64,000 nucleotides of DNA, taken from the NCBI RefSeq assembly GCF_027568395.1, contig NZ_JANKZL010000010.1:204690-268689 (forward strand), given 5' to 3'. Below the pieces are notes generated by a model. That model searched no databases. It was not told the DNA's origin and worked only from the letters and a program-made list of their open reading frames with translations. This DNA is from Aminobacter sp. HY435. GTDB taxonomy: Bacteria > Pseudomonadota > Alphaproteobacteria > Rhizobiales > Rhizobiaceae. Shown here piece by piece: positions 26,779 through 35,889 of this stretch. Position numbers and translations under genes: made by a program. How positions within the stretch are numbered: the first letter of the stretch is position 1; the number at the start of each line of letters is the position of its first letter.

Positions 26779-27177
26779 ATGGATAGTATCTGCGATCCCG
26801 ACACTCCCTTTGGCTACGACGCCTACCGGCGCGAATGCATGTCGCATACCGTGCTCGAGATGCTGGCGAGCAAGTGGGTGTATCTGGTCGTCGGGGCCTT
26901 GAAGCCGGGCAGGCGGCGCTATGGCGAGCTGCAGCGCAAGGTCGAGGGCATCACGCCCAAGATGTTGACGCAGACTCTGCGCGTGCTCGAGCGCGACGGC
27001 CTGGTGCGACGGGAAATCTTCCCAGTGATCCCGCCGCGCGTCGAATACGAACTGACGGACCTGGGGCGCAACCTGGCGGATCTGCTCAATCAGATAAGGG
27101 TTTGGTCGGAGCTGCACGCACCCGACATTCGCGACGCGCGGGCGCAGTCGCTGGCCATCGAAGGCGAGCCTGCCTGA
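26779..27177 (+). CDS. HxlR-family transcriptional regulator
   Basis: A 132-residue winged-helix regulator. The HxlR pattern is clear: a cysteine shortly before the domain (RECMSHTVLEMLASKWVYLVVGAL), RYGELQRKVEGITPKMLTQTLRVLERDGLV, and PRVEYELTDLGRNL. The two cysteines near the N-terminus (about residues 5 and 20) could be redox- or electrophile-sensing, as in related regulators; that is inference. The start at MDSICDPD is preferred because an ATG 18 bp upstream lies inside an inverted repeat. Confidence 0.88.
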   Translation: MDSICDPDTPFGYDAYRRECMSHTVLEMLASKWVYLVVGALKPGRRRYGELQRKVEGITPKMLTQTLRVLERDGLVRREIFPVIPPRVEYELTDLGRNLADLLNQIRVWSELHAPDIRDARAQSLAIEGEPA

Positions 27178-27229
27178 TTGCAGGCGGTGTCGGCGCGCCG
27201 TCCGGCCGCGCCAATTCGCAGCAGGTCGG

Positions 27230-27607
27230 TTATCCGATCATCGCGCTGCGGCCGCCGGTGTCGGCGTCGCGCGTGTTGCGGTCACGCGATTCCAGCATTT
27301 CAGCCTTGGAAAGCTCCGCTTCAGCTTCAGCGAGTAAGGATTCGGCTGCGGCGCGCTGTTGCGCCAGATCATGCTGGGAGTTCTTCAGGTTATCGCGGCG
27401 CTGGCGTGCGGCCTTGGCGAATGTCGGATAGGCAAAATGATTGAGATCGGTGATCCCCGCCTTCTTTTCCTCGGCGACGATTTGCATCTCGAGTTCGCCC
27501 GCCATGCGGTCGAATTCGGCGATCATCGAATCGAGCTGCATCAGCTGCCGGCGCTTTTCGTTCACCTGAAACTGCTTGAGCCTGACCAGGTTCTCACGTG
27601 ATTTCAT
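27230..27607 (-). CDS. fliJ: FliJ-like flagellar export protein
   Basis: A 125-residue protein, almost entirely coiled coil (about 5-110), with the FliJ-family N-terminus (MKSRENLVRLKQFQVNEKRRQLMQLDSMIAEFDRMAGELE). FliJ is the general chaperone/stalk of the flagellar export ATPase. No other flagellar genes are in the window. It is divergent from ctrA across 451 bp; CtrA controls flagellar genes in this group, so the placement may be functional. Identification is by pattern only, as coiled coils of this size are not very diagnostic. Confidence 0.7.
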   Translation of the reverse strand: MKSRENLVRLKQFQVNEKRRQLMQLDSMIAEFDRMAGELEMQIVAEEKKAGITDLNHFAYPTFAKAARQRRDNLKNSQHDLAQQRAAAESLLAEAEAELSKAEMLESRDRNTRDADTGGRSAMIG

Positions 27608-27797
27608 GACCCGATACTCCCGAACACCGAAAAACGCACTGTTACTTGCCTACTCCGGCCCCGAGGGACCTCGCCGCAATCGAACCGGTTCTGAACGCCC
27701 GACTATGGAAAACAAACTTTTAAAGTTTTTCCGCGTCGGTAACCATTCGTTTACGGGCATCGTTAATCATACGTGTCGAGACTTAAGGCCCGGTAAA

Positions 27798-27994
27798 GAT
27801 TCTGGTTTTCGCCGCGAATGTGATGGGTTTGTCTCCGGAGTCGCTTAGGCAACCTTGTTAATGCGCCGCGTTAAGATGTTGACCGTGTGATTCATGTTTG
27901 GATTCAAGAGGGTGTATGCGCCGGTTAAAATTTCTGCTATGGTCTTCCATACGAAATTAGGTTTTGTTAACCATTCGATGGCAGCCTCCGATTC
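27798..27994. promoter_or_regulatory. Cluster of five GANTC (CcrM) sites upstream of ctrA
   Basis: GANTC sites start at 27798, 27838, 27889, 27901 and 27990, all within 197 bp and 65-261 bp upstream of the ctrA start. Random expectation is below one. CcrM methylation of GANTC is known to control the ctrA P1 promoter in Caulobacter and is essential in Brucella and rhizobia. TTAA half-sites also occur (27858, 27870, 27926, 27967), but none has the standard 7-bp CtrA spacing. The 451-bp gap 27608-28058 holds nothing else obvious. Confidence 0.65.
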
Positions 27995-28058
27995 AGTAGC
28001 ACTGGGCCGGTATGGACTAGACCGAGAAAACGTTCCGGCAGCAGAAAAGGGGATTTGA

Positions 28059-28754
28059 ATGCGCGTTCTGCTGATAGAAGACGACAGTGCAACCGCTCAG
28101 AGCATCGAGCTGATGCTCAAATCGGAGAGCTTCAACGTCTATACGACCGATCTCGGCGAAGAAGGCGTCGATCTCGGCAAGCTCTATGACTACGATATCA
28201 TCCTTCTCGACCTGAACCTGCCCGACATGTCGGGCTACGAGGTTCTGCGCACATTGCGCCTGTCCAAGGTCAAGACGCCGATCCTGATCCTCTCCGGCAT
28301 GGCCGGCATCGAGGACAAGGTGCGTGGCCTCGGCTTCGGCGCCGACGACTACATGACCAAGCCGTTCCACAAGGACGAGTTGGTGGCGCGTATCCACGCC
28401 ATTGTGCGCCGTTCGAAGGGACACGCCCAGTCGGTCATCCTGACCGGCGATCTGATCGTCAACCTCGACGCCAAGACCGTCGAAGTTGGTGGCCAGCGCG
28501 TGCACCTGACCGGCAAGGAATATCAGATGCTGGAACTGCTCTCGCTGCGTAAGGGCACCACGCTGACCAAGGAAATGTTCCTCAACCACCTCTACGGTGG
28601 CATGGACGAGCCGGAACTGAAGATCATCGACGTGTTTATCTGCAAGCTGCGCAAGAAGCTTGACGCTGCGTCGGGCGGCCAGAATTTCATCGAAACTGTC
28701 TGGGGTCGCGGCTACGTGCTGCGCGAGCCGGAAGAGCTTCGCGAAATCGCCTGA
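28059..28754 (+). CDS. ctrA: Cell-cycle master response regulator CtrA
   Basis: OmpR-type response regulator that controls cell-cycle, flagellar and replication genes in alphaproteobacteria. The 231-residue protein has the receiver domain with acidic pair D8-D9, phospho-acceptor D51 (same number as in Caulobacter), the Lys of TKPF at about 104, and a C-terminal winged helix (about 125-225; [33 protein letters not shown]). The phosphate should come from ChpT, encoded 0.65 kb downstream on the other strand. GGGG lies 6 nt before the ATG. A strong terminator follows. Confidence 0.97.
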   Translation: MRVLLIEDDSATAQSIELMLKSESFNVYTTDLGEEGVDLGKLYDYDIILLDLNLPDMSGYEVLRTLRLSKVKTPILILSGMAGIEDKVRGLGFGADDYMTKPFHKDELVARIHAIVRRSKGHAQSVILTGDLIVNLDAKTVEVGGQRVHLTGKEYQMLELLSLRKGTTLTKEMFLNHLYGGMDEPELKIIDVFICKLRKKLDAASGGQNFIETVWGRGYVLREPEELREIA

Positions 28755-28777
28755 TCTGTTCCAAAAAGACTTCAGTC

Positions 28778-28810
28778 AAAGCCCGGCCTTCGTGCCGGGC
28801 TTTCTTTTTT
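28778..28810 (+). terminator. Rho-independent terminator after ctrA
   Basis: A 10-bp stem (28778-28787 with 28794-28803) with a 6-nt loop, followed by CTTTTTT. It lies 24 bp after the stop codon. The convergent receiver gene ends 34 bp beyond. Confidence 0.88.
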
Positions 28811-28843
28811 GGCGACGGGAGGCGCGCTTCGCTTGCCGTTTTG

Positions 28844-29212
28844 TCAGGCCGCGATGTCGAAGGCGCGGAAGCGGTCGAGCAACTGGGGGCGGTTGAACGG
28901 CTTGAGCAGGTAGCCCTGGGCGCCGGCGCGCTTGGCGCGCATGATGGCGCCGATGTCGACCTCGGTCAGGCAGATCACGATCTGCGGCTTCACGCGGCCG
29001 TGGATGGCGCGAACGCGGCGAATGAAGTCCACCGTGCTGATGTCTTCGAGCGCACCATCGACGACGATGATGTCGGGCATGTCATAGTTGCACATGTCGA
29101 GGCCCTCGGCGCCGGTCGATGCCTCGACGACGGACAGTTCCGGACCGTTCAGAATGCGCTTGGCGACTTTGCGGATAACGCTCGAATCATCGACGAACAG
29201 GCAGCGCTTCAT
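28844..29212 (-). CDS. Single-domain response regulator (receiver only)
   Basis: A 122-residue CheY-like receiver with no output domain. It has the acidic start FVDDSS, a phospho-acceptor Asp in IIVVDGALED (about 54), and the Lys of LLKPF near 104. I chose the ATG at 29212 (MKRCLFVDD), which follows GAGGAG; the longer frame has no start signal. It is neither CpdR- nor DivK-like in sequence. It lies 194 bp downstream of chpT on the same strand, so it could be a phosphorelay partner; this is inference. Confidence 0.88.
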   Translation of the reverse strand: MKRCLFVDDSSVIRKVAKRILNGPELSVVEASTGAEGLDMCNYDMPDIIVVDGALEDISTVDFIRRVRAIHGRVKPQIVICLTEVDIGAIMRAKRAGAQGYLLKPFNRPQLLDRFRAFDIAA

Positions 29213-29406
29213 ATCCCGACTCCTCATTGCCGGAACCGGGCGCATTGGCGCGCCGGTGTGACGAGCGCAATCTAACGCGACCGCGTAAAGAAGCCGAAAA
29301 CCCGAATGGTAAAATTATCGGAAATGTCGCCCGCAGACTGTTGTCGGCGGGCGATTACACAAGGCTCTATATGGCGAGCGCTGCAGCTGCGGGAAGTATG
29401 CTTTGG

Positions 29407-30057
29407 TTATACTTCAATTGCCGGCGTGCGCTCGGCCGTCAGGAGGATTTCTTCTGGCGTTGCATGGATGGAGATCGTCATGCCGGCTTCGCGAGCGAGA
29501 AGAAGCGTATAGTAGGGCTGGACCGAATGGGCGTCGATCGGCTCCTCCGGCTTCTGGCCGGAATGCAGTTCGAGGAATTTCGGCGGCACCCGCAGCATCG
29601 GGCCGCTGGCCGAAAGGGTGAACTTCGGCGAGGTCTCGACATTTTCGAGCGTGACGGCAAGCTTGCCACCGCGCGGAATGGCTGCGTTGGCGACCAGAAG
29701 CAGGTTGAGCAGCAGCTTGACCTGGTTCTTGGGCAGCAGGGCGCGGCCGCCGCTCCAGGTCAGTTCCGGCTTTTCGTTCTTGAGGAAGGCGGTCGCCACC
29801 GCCTCGGCGTCGCCGGTGTCGATCAGCATGCCGGCGGAGCCTGCCGCGCCGAACGCGATACGGGCGAATTGCAGCCGCGCCGAAGCGTTTCGGGCGCTGG
29901 TGCGGATCAGCCGCATGGCGTCTTCGTCGGCGCCGCCCTCGTCGAGCAGCTCAAGGCCGTTGTTGATTGCGCCGACCGGCGAGATGATGTCGTGGCAGAC
30001 GCGGCTGCACAGCAGTGCTGCGAGATCGGGGGCGGAAATCGTCAACAACTCGGCCAT
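29407..30057 (-). CDS. chpT: Histidine phosphotransferase ChpT
   Basis: Phosphotransferase that relays phosphate from the hybrid kinase CckA to CtrA and CpdR. The 216-residue protein has the ChpT N-terminus (LTISAPDLAALLCSRVCHDIISPVGAINNGLELL) with the phospho-accepting His of CHDIISP at about 22, and a degenerate ATPase-like C-terminal domain (LPKNQVKLLLNLLLVANAAIPRGG). The ATG at 30057 has GAGGG 9 nt upstream; the ATG at 30066 lies directly on that site. Together with CtrA and SciP it marks this stretch as a cell-cycle neighbourhood. Confidence 0.92.
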   Translation of the reverse strand: MAELLTISAPDLAALLCSRVCHDIISPVGAINNGLELLDEGGADEDAMRLIRTSARNASARLQFARIAFGAAGSAGMLIDTGDAEAVATAFLKNEKPELTWSGGRALLPKNQVKLLLNLLLVANAAIPRGGKLAVTLENVETSPKFTLSASGPMLRVPPKFLELHSGQKPEEPIDAHSVQPYYTLLLAREAGMTISIHATPEEILLTAERTPAIEV

Positions 30058-30394
30058 GAAAGGCATCCCTCGGAAAACGGCTTCAAGTAGAATTTCTAGG
30101 CCAACGCCGCACCAATGCGAATCAGCGCGCGACTAGTGTACTCTTGGTTACACAGCGGCACAGCGGCGGGCAAGAAACAGCGCGAAAACTTGCTCAAAAT
30201 GCCCGGAAATACGCAGAATTATGGGGTTTCCGCAGCGTCTTGCTGCCTTCGAACCGCCATCTTCATCCGGCAGTTTAATGGTTGAAAAAGGATTACGGCA
30301 TAGTTTGCCGAGTTGAACCAGCGAGCCGCCGGACAAGAGTGGCAGCGGGTTCGGGGCGTCGAGAAAGTGTGCTCCCTGACGGAGATTTGGAAGC
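30058..30394. other. Gap between chpT and the EipA-type gene
   Basis: A 337-bp divergent intergenic region. I see TTAATGGTTGA near 30276 as the only CtrA-like half-site, no complete TTAA-N7-TTAA site, no repeat shared with other parts of the window and no open frame worth reporting. Confidence 0.5.
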
Positions 30395-30976
30395 ATGATT
30401 TCCCGAATTTATGGCCGGACGATCGCCCGGCTCGTTGCCGTGATGTTCGTCGTTGCCGGCGTTCTGGCATTTTCGACAGCTGCGTCGCGGGCGCAGCAAT
30501 ACACTGCGCAGGAGATCCTCGATTCCGGTCACCGGTTCTTCGGTTCGACCTCGGGCGGTCTGGCGAGCGTGGTGGAGAAGGTTTTCTCGTCCTACGGACT
30601 GCCCAACGGCTATATCCTCGGCGAGGAAGGCTCGGGCGCGTTCGTCGGTGGCCTGACCTACGGTGAAGGCACACTCTACACCAAGAACGCGGGCGACCAT
30701 AAGAGCTTCTGGCAAGGACCGTCCCTGGGTTGGGACTTTGGCGGCCAGGGCTCGCGGGTGATGATCCTGGTCTACAACCTCGACGACGTGAACAATCTGT
30801 ACGACCGCTACGCCGGCGTTGCGGGCTCGGCCTATGTGGTCGCCGGCGTCGGTTTCAATGTGCTCAAGCGCGGCAACATCCTGCTCGTGCCGGTGCGCAC
30901 CGGTGTCGGCGCCCGGCTGGGCATCAATGTCGGCTACCTGAAGCTGACGCAGCAGCCGACCTGGAACCCATTCTGA
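30395..30976 (+). CDS. eipA: EipA-type envelope protein (DUF1134/YSC84-like)
   Basis: A 193-residue secreted protein: a long signal segment (about 1-34, ending SRAQ), then a compact domain of the DUF1134 family (SGHRFFGSTSGGLASVVEKVFSSYGLPNGYILGEEGSGAFVGGLTYGEGTL). The Brucella homologue EipA is a periplasmic beta-barrel-like protein needed for envelope integrity, and its gene is under CtrA control. Closeness to ctrA and chpT here fits, though this is not an operon. The GGAG ribosome binding site is about 11 nt upstream. Confidence 0.85.
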   Translation: MISRIYGRTIARLVAVMFVVAGVLAFSTAASRAQQYTAQEILDSGHRFFGSTSGGLASVVEKVFSSYGLPNGYILGEEGSGAFVGGLTYGEGTLYTKNAGDHKSFWQGPSLGWDFGGQGSRVMILVYNLDDVNNLYDRYAGVAGSAYVVAGVGFNVLKRGNILLVPVRTGVGARLGINVGYLKLTQQPTWNPF

Positions 30977-31163
30977 GCCGGGCCGCAGCGTTCCGCCAGG
31001 GGTGGCAGCGGTGTGCGACGGCTTTTGTGCGCTTCAAAGTTGTGGAAGATGGCTGCCGGGGGCTCAATCGCCTGCCGGCAGTTCGTACGAGTATTTGCAG
31101 CGGTGCTGGATTCCTGCCATGTGAGCAGGCAAACTCTCGCCTGTCTGTTACGGGTAAAGTGCC

Positions 31164-32279
31164 TTGGTCCAGTCGATCCTGTTCTTCGTTCTTGGCTTTC
31201 TGACCGCCGGCTTCCTGGTGCTTCTGGTTGCGCCCGCGATCTGGCGGCGCACGGTTTCCGTCACACGACAGCGCGTCGAGGCGAAATTGCCGATGACGCC
31301 GGAGGAAATCCGCGCCGGCAAGGATAGTCTGCGCGCCGAGCATGCCATGGCAATCCGCAAGGTCGAGGTGCAGCTCAAGGCGGCGCAGGAAAAGGTGCTC
31401 GTGCAGGCGGTCGAGCTCAGTCGCAACCGCGAGGCTCTCAAGCTTGTGAACACCGAACATGCCGACAAGGGTCGCACGTTGAGCGAGCTGGAGGCGCGAG
31501 GCGGCAGTTTGCGCGAAGAGGTGGCCAAACGCGACGAGCAACTCAAGGCCTTGGGCGCCAAGCTCGCCGAGGCCGAGCGCAGGCTTGATAAGCGGGCGCA
31601 GGAGCTGGAAGAAACGGGCAGGGCGCTTGACGAGGCCAGCCTGGCTTCGAGCAACCGGCAGATCGAGATCGTCAGCCGCGAAAGCGAGATGGGCAAGCTC
31701 AGCGACGACATGGCGGCCCTGCGCAATCAGCGCAAGGAGCTCGACCGCAGGCTGAGCGAATTCGAAGCCGACAACAAGGCCGTGCGCGAAGCGCTCAAGA
31801 CGGAGACCAAACGCGCCGTGGAACTGGACAAGAAGCTGGAGCGCTTGGTTGCCACGCTCAGCGACCGCGACGACAAGCTGGAGCGGCGCGAAAAGGAACT
31901 CGCCCGCCTTCGCGAGCAGCTGAAGGCGAAATCGGACGAACAGGCAGTAGCGGCGGAAGCGCCGTCGCCGGCCGAACGCGGACGATTTGAAGGTCGGTTG
32001 ACGACACTGGTGCGGGAGAACAAGCGCCTCAAAAGCGAGATGCTCACCCAGGCGGACCGTACCGATCCCCTTGCGGGGCAGGATGCGGTGCTGCGCGAGC
32101 AGATGCACGAGCTGGCCGCCGAAGTGGTGGCGCTGACCGCCCGTCTCGAAGGGGCGGACTCGCCGATCGCCAAGGCGCTTAACGGAGAGGGCGAGACTCC
32201 GGCCAGCGCGGAGCGCTCGGCGATCATCAGCCTGGCAGACAGGGTCCGGGCCCTGCAGAAATCCGCACCCGCGGAATAG
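31164..32279 (+). CDS. Membrane-anchored coiled-coil protein of unknown function
   Basis: A 371-residue protein with one N-terminal membrane helix (about 4-26), then a nearly continuous charged coiled coil (about 50-270) and a short Ala-rich tail. It starts at TTG 31164; no in-frame ATG lies before residue 43. No catalytic motif is visible. Similar coiled-coil proteins are conserved in Rhizobiales near this locus to my knowledge, but I cannot name a function. It may be a scaffold or tether at the inner membrane. Confidence 0.75.
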   Translation: MVQSILFFVLGFLTAGFLVLLVAPAIWRRTVSVTRQRVEAKLPMTPEEIRAGKDSLRAEHAMAIRKVEVQLKAAQEKVLVQAVELSRNREALKLVNTEHADKGRTLSELEARGGSLREEVAKRDEQLKALGAKLAEAERRLDKRAQELEETGRALDEASLASSNRQIEIVSRESEMGKLSDDMAALRNQRKELDRRLSEFEADNKAVREALKTETKRAVELDKKLERLVATLSDRDDKLERREKELARLREQLKAKSDEQAVAAEAPSPAERGRFEGRLTTLVRENKRLKSEMLTQADRTDPLAGQDAVLREQMHELAAEVVALTARLEGADSPIAKALNGEGETPASAERSAIISLADRVRALQKSAPAE

Positions 32280-32310
32280 CCAATTCGGGTCCAGGCCTGC
32301 TCAGATGGCT

Positions 32311-33117
32311 TCAGACGCCGGGTGCATCGGTGAAATGATGCAAGGCGATTGCTGAAGCGGCAGCCACGTTCAGGCTGTCGAAGCCCGGCGCCATCCTGAT
32401 GCGGGCCGTCGTCAGTCGCCGCAGCAGAGCCTCCGGCAGACCTTCGCCCTCCGTGCCAAGATAGAGCGCCAGGCGCTTTGGCCTCGTGAGGTCGCGGATG
32501 TCGGCGGTGCCGGCCGGCGAAAGCGCCAGTTGCTCGAAGCCATGGCGAGACAGCGCGTCGGCAATCTCCGCGGCCGCGCCACCGGTCGCAAACGGTACCT
32601 TGAGGGCCGCGCCGACCGAAACACGGATCGCCTTTCGATAGAGCGGGTCGCAGCAGGTTTCGTCGAGCAGCAACGCGTCGGCGCCGAACGCTGCGGCATT
32701 GCGAAAGATCGAGCCGATGTTGTCGTGATTGGAGATGCCGACGGGAACGGCCACCAGCGCGCGTTCTGGCAGGGCGGCGAGCAGATCGTCGACAACTGCC
32801 GGTTCATCCTTGCGGCCGATCGCAAGAATGCCGCGGTGCATGTGAAAGCCGGCAATGGCGTCCATTACAGCTGCCGATACGGCATAGACCGGCATGTCGG
32901 GATGGGCGAGAGCCAGCGTTTCGGCCATGCCTGCAAGCCGGTTTTCGAGCACCAGGGCGGATTCGGCTTCGAAGCGGCGTGCGCCGAACAGGACGTTAAG
33001 CACGACCTTGCCTTCGGCGACAAAACGTCCCTCACGACCGACGAGGTCGCGTTCGCGGATATCGAGATAAGCGCCCACGCGCGGATCGGCCGGATCGTCG
33101 ATGCGGATAGTGTTCAT
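32311..33117 (-). CDS. TrmH/SpoU-family RNA 2'-O-methyltransferase
   Basis: A 268-residue SPOUT methyltransferase that should modify ribose 2'-OH in tRNA or rRNA using SAM. The three motifs of the trefoil knot are visible: motif 1 SNHDNIGSIFRNAAAFG (about 129-145), motif 2 LYLGTEGEGLP (about 223-233) and motif 3 LNVAAASAIALHHF (about 248-261). A short N-terminal substrate-binding domain precedes it. GGAG lies 5 nt before the ATG at 33117. The target base cannot be told from sequence. Confidence 0.9.
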   Translation of the reverse strand: MNTIRIDDPADPRVGAYLDIRERDLVGREGRFVAEGKVVLNVLFGARRFEAESALVLENRLAGMAETLALAHPDMPVYAVSAAVMDAIAGFHMHRGILAIGRKDEPAVVDDLLAALPERALVAVPVGISNHDNIGSIFRNAAAFGADALLLDETCCDPLYRKAIRVSVGAALKVPFATGGAAAEIADALSRHGFEQLALSPAGTADIRDLTRPKRLALYLGTEGEGLPEALLRRLTTARIRMAPGFDSLNVAAASAIALHHFTDAPGV

Positions 33118-33173
33118 AGTTCTCCATAGCGGAGGGCAGGCCGCCATGGGAGCCCGTCGATGCCTGAATGGGA

Positions 33174-33470
33174 TCAGGCTTCTTCGAAAATGCCCTCAAG
33201 AGTTCCGAGCAGCTTGCGCACCGCTTCGGACTTGCATGTGTAGTAGATCATCTGCCGGTCGCGACGTGTCTCGACCAGTTCTTCGTTGCGCAGACGAGCA
33301 AGGTGCTGGGAAAGCGCCGATTGGCTCAACGAAACCTTCTCGGCGATTGCACCCACCGACATTTCCGTGTCGAGCAGGTGGCTCATGATCAACAGCCGTT
33401 TTTCGTTGCCCATAAGCGTTAGCAAAGAGGCAGCGGCTTCCGCATTGGCCGTCAGTTTCTTCGATTGCAT
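33174..33470 (-). CDS. ArsR-family transcriptional regulator
   Basis: A 98-residue winged-helix protein (LMGNEKRLLIMSHLLDTEMSVGAIAEKVSLSQSALSQHLARLRNEELVETRRDRQMIYYTC). The metal-binding ELCVCD box of classical ArsR/SmtB proteins is replaced by EMSVGAI, so it probably does not sense metal there. It resembles the NolR/SdpR-like branch; which ligand, if any, it senses is unknown. The ATG at 33470 is preferred over one 21 bp upstream. It is downstream of the HugZ-family gene on the same strand. Confidence 0.88.
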   Translation of the reverse strand: MQSKKLTANAEAAASLLTLMGNEKRLLIMSHLLDTEMSVGAIAEKVSLSQSALSQHLARLRNEELVETRRDRQMIYYTCKSEAVRKLLGTLEGIFEEA

Positions 33471-33600
33471 GGGTACCCCGTGTATCTGCAATACGTTCCG
33501 GCGTCATGGGGGCAACAACGCCGAATGTTCAAGCCAGAGAGAGAATGGAATCAGATCTCAAACCAGCAGCTCAAGCACAAAACAGCTTTCTTTCCAAAAA

Positions 33601-34365
33601 TCAAGACTTTGCTGCGCGGCCTTCCTTGGCCATTTCAACAAGGCTTTTGCGCAGGTCGGCTGCCTCCAGAAGCATAGCCGGAAAAGCAACTCGCGCCGTT
33701 TCGTCACCAAGCGCCAGATCCATGCCCTCCGGATCGAAGCCGCTGAGGGTCCAGCCCTTGCCGCCGAGCTTGCCATAGTGGTTGGCGTAGATGTCGATCG
33801 CTTCGCGATGGTCCGAATTCATGTGTTCGAGCGCGCCTTGTTCGGCGCCTGCAACGGTCTCGACTGCCGGGCCGGACAAAAGCAGCTCCTCGCCGGTCAG
33901 CAAATAGGCCTTGCCGAAGCCGCCATTGAGGTTCGCGCGCTCCAGCTCGAGCCTGAAAACCGTGAAGTCGGTCAGCCCGATGTAGAGCTTCGCCTTCGGG
34001 TTGCGGTTGATGTAGCGGCGTTCTGCCCGGGCATATTCCGGCGTGCCGCGTTCCAGCTTGCGTGCCTTGCAAAACAGCGTGATGCGGGCATGGGCGAGAG
34101 GATCGCCCTTGCCGATTTCGCCAACGAGCAACGAGCAGCGCGGATCGGCGATGATGCCCTTGGTGTGGGCGGAAAGGCCCGAGATCAGGATCAGCGGCGT
34201 GCCGTCGGTGTCAGTTGCGGTGCCGACCCGGCTGGCCAGCGGCGAACCGGTCTCCGGCTCGATCACGGCGAGGGCGCCATGGCGTGCCGTGCGCATCAGG
34301 GTGCGGGCCAGCTTGATCGCCTCCGCATCCGTCTCGCGAATGACATCCTTCTTGCGTTCTTCCAC
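33601..34365 (-). CDS. HugZ-family heme-related protein (PNPOx-like with DUF2470)
   Basis: A 254-residue protein. A split-barrel flavin-type domain of the pyridoxamine-phosphate-oxidase superfamily (about 15-160; RHGALAVIEPETGSPLASRVG, LILISGLSAHTKGIIADPRCSLLVGE) precedes a DUF2470 domain (about 170-245; GALEHMNSDHREAIDIYANH). HugZ proteins bind or degrade heme; the His of HMNSDH is a common heme-linked residue in this group. The likely start is GTG 34365. No heme transport genes are adjacent. Confidence 0.82.
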   Translation of the reverse strand: MEERKKDVIRETDAEAIKLARTLMRTARHGALAVIEPETGSPLASRVGTATDTDGTPLILISGLSAHTKGIIADPRCSLLVGEIGKGDPLAHARITLFCKARKLERGTPEYARAERRYINRNPKAKLYIGLTDFTVFRLELERANLNGGFGKAYLLTGEELLLSGPAVETVAGAEQGALEHMNSDHREAIDIYANHYGKLGGKGWTLSGFDPEGMDLALGDETARVAFPAMLLEAADLRKSLVEMAKEGRAAKS

Positions 34366-34460
34366 GGCATCACCATCAAATATGACTATTCGAATCTACT
34401 TATCTGTCGAGCCAACCGTTTGGCAAGTACGACTTTGCCCGGCGCTGCAAGAACAAGCAT

Positions 34461-34499
34461 AAGACAAAACAGCCCCGGACGCGTCGGCGTCCGGGGCTG
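34461..34499 (-). terminator. Rho-independent terminator after the SDR gene
   Basis: A perfect 13-bp GC-rich stem (34470-34482 with 34487-34499), 4-nt loop, followed on the minus strand by TTTTGTCTT. It lies 24 bp after the SDR stop. Confidence 0.88.
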
Positions 34500-34523
34500 C
34501 CAAATTGTCCAATGGCCGAGCTG

Positions 34524-35285
34524 TTATTTCGGGGCCATGCGGATGGCGCCGTCGAGGCGGATGGTTTCGCCGTTCAGCATCTGGTTCTCGACGATGTGAG
34601 CGGCGAGCGCCGCGTATTCGGAAGGTTCGCCAAGCCGCGGCGGGAAAGGCACGGCGGCGCCGAGCGAATCCTGCACCTCCTGGGGCATCGCAGCCATCAT
34701 CGGCGTCTTGAAGATGCCGGGCGCGATGGTGCAGACGCGGATACCCGAGCGGGAGAGATCGCGGGCGACCGGCAGGGTCATACCGACAACGCCGCCCTTG
34801 GATGCCGAGTACGCGGCCTGGCCGATCTGGCCGTCATAGGCCGCCACCGATGCGGTGTTGACGATGACGCCGCGCTCGCCGCCTTCGAGCGGGTCAAGCT
34901 TGGCTGCTGCGTCGGCAAACAGGCGGATCATGTTGAACGAGCCGATGAGGTTGACCTCGATCACCTGGCGGAAGACGCTGAGCGGGTGAGGGCCGTCCTT
35001 GCCGACGGTCTTGACGCCGACGGCGATGCCGGCGCAGTTGACCAGGATGCGGGCCGTGCCGAGCCTGGCGGCGACTTCGGCGAAGGCGGCAACCGCGCTT
35101 TCCTCGTTGCTGACGTCGCAGCGGACGGCGATGCCGCCAATGTCTGCTGCAACCTTCTCGGCGCGCTCAAGGCTCAGGTCGAAGATCGCGACTTTGGCGC
35201 CCTTGGCTGCGAGTGCGCGTGCCGTGGCTTCGCCAAGGCCCGATCCGGCGCCGGTAACCACTGCGATTTGCCCGTTTGGATTCAT
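34524..35285 (-). CDS. SDR oxidoreductase, 3-hydroxyacyl-CoA dehydrogenase type 2-like
   Basis: A 253-residue short-chain dehydrogenase. The cofactor motif TGAGSGLG is at about 12-19, the NAG strand appears as NCAG (about 82-85), catalytic Ser/Tyr/Lys are in [23 protein letters not shown] (about 139-161). The [22 protein letters not shown] and [13 protein letters not shown] endings are typical of the HSD10/type-2 3-hydroxyacyl-CoA dehydrogenase group, acting in beta-oxidation of branched acyl-CoAs. GAGGA precedes the ATG. Confidence 0.88.
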   Translation of the reverse strand: MNPNGQIAVVTGAGSGLGEATARALAAKGAKVAIFDLSLERAEKVAADIGGIAVRCDVSNEESAVAAFAEVAARLGTARILVNCAGIAVGVKTVGKDGPHPLSVFRQVIEVNLIGSFNMIRLFADAAAKLDPLEGGERGVIVNTASVAAYDGQIGQAAYSASKGGVVGMTLPVARDLSRSGIRVCTIAPGIFKTPMMAAMPQEVQDSLGAAVPFPPRLGEPSEYAALAAHIVENQMLNGETIRLDGAIRMAPK

Positions 35286-35349
35286 GTCAGCCTGTCCTCT
35301 TGTGCTGTGGATGGTAGGAAGGTCGGCCGTCGCGGGCAAGCGCCGTGTT

Positions 35350-35889
35350 TCAGGCTGGCTCGGTCTCGCGTTGCGGCTGGGTTTTGGCCAGATCGGCGTG
35401 GCAAACCTCGCCTGACAATTTCGCCACCGCGCCGGGGGCGATTTCGTGGGCGAGCAGGCGATTGAGATCGACAGGCCGCGGCATGGACACCTGACCACGG
35501 GGGATGCGGGCGAAGCCGAGTGGTCCGTAGTAGGGTTCGTCGCCAACCAGGACGACCGCCGCTTCGCCAGCCTCGGCAGCCGCTTCCAGCGCCATCGCGA
35601 CAAGCTTGCGGCCGATACCAAGGTTCTTGAAGTCGGGGCGTACCGCCAGCGGGCCGAGCATCTGGGCGCGGCCTTCGCCGGCGGCGATCGGGGTCATGCG
35701 CACCGAGGCGATGACCTGGCCATCGTTCATGGCGACAAACGACAGCGTGCGGTCATGTGGCCCGCCTTCCCGGATCTTGTAGGCGGCGCGCGCAAAACGG
35801 CCGGGCCCAAAGGCTTCGGCGTTGATGTCGTCGATCTCAAGGTCGTGCGCCGGGGTTTCCGGCAGATAAGTCACGTCGGCAAGGGTCAT
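35350..35889 (-). CDS. GNAT-family N-acetyltransferase (YhbS-like)
   Basis: A 179-residue acetyltransferase. The acetyl-CoA-binding motif A is [21 protein letters not shown] (about 81-101), followed by [17 protein letters not shown], which is characteristic of the YhbS/COG3153 subgroup. The substrate is unknown. I chose the ATG at 35889 ([11 protein letters not shown]). It lies 64 bp upstream of the SDR gene, same strand, and may share its transcript. Confidence 0.85.
   Translation of the reverse strand: MTLADVTYLPETPAHDLEIDDINAEAFGPGRFARAAYKIREGGPHDRTLSFVAMNDGQVIASVRMTPIAAGEGRAQMLGPLAVRPDFKNLGIGRKLVAMALEAAAEAGEAAVVLVGDEPYYGPLGFARIPRGQVSMPRPVDLNRLLAHEIAPGAVAKLSGEVCHADLAKTQPQRETEPA

Noticed and set aside
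27857..27874. TTAATGCGCCGCGTTAA as a CtrA binding site upstream of ctrA
   Set aside because: The two TTAA halves are 9 bp apart, whereas the known CtrA site has a 7-bp spacer.
28844..29212. CpdR or DivK as identity of the lone receiver
   Set aside because: The sequence around the phospho-acceptor and the C-terminus does not match either protein; only the generic receiver residues agree.
33174..33470. Metal-sensing ArsR repressor
   Set aside because: The metal-binding ELCVCD box is absent (EMSVGAI at that position) and no metal transport gene is adjacent.
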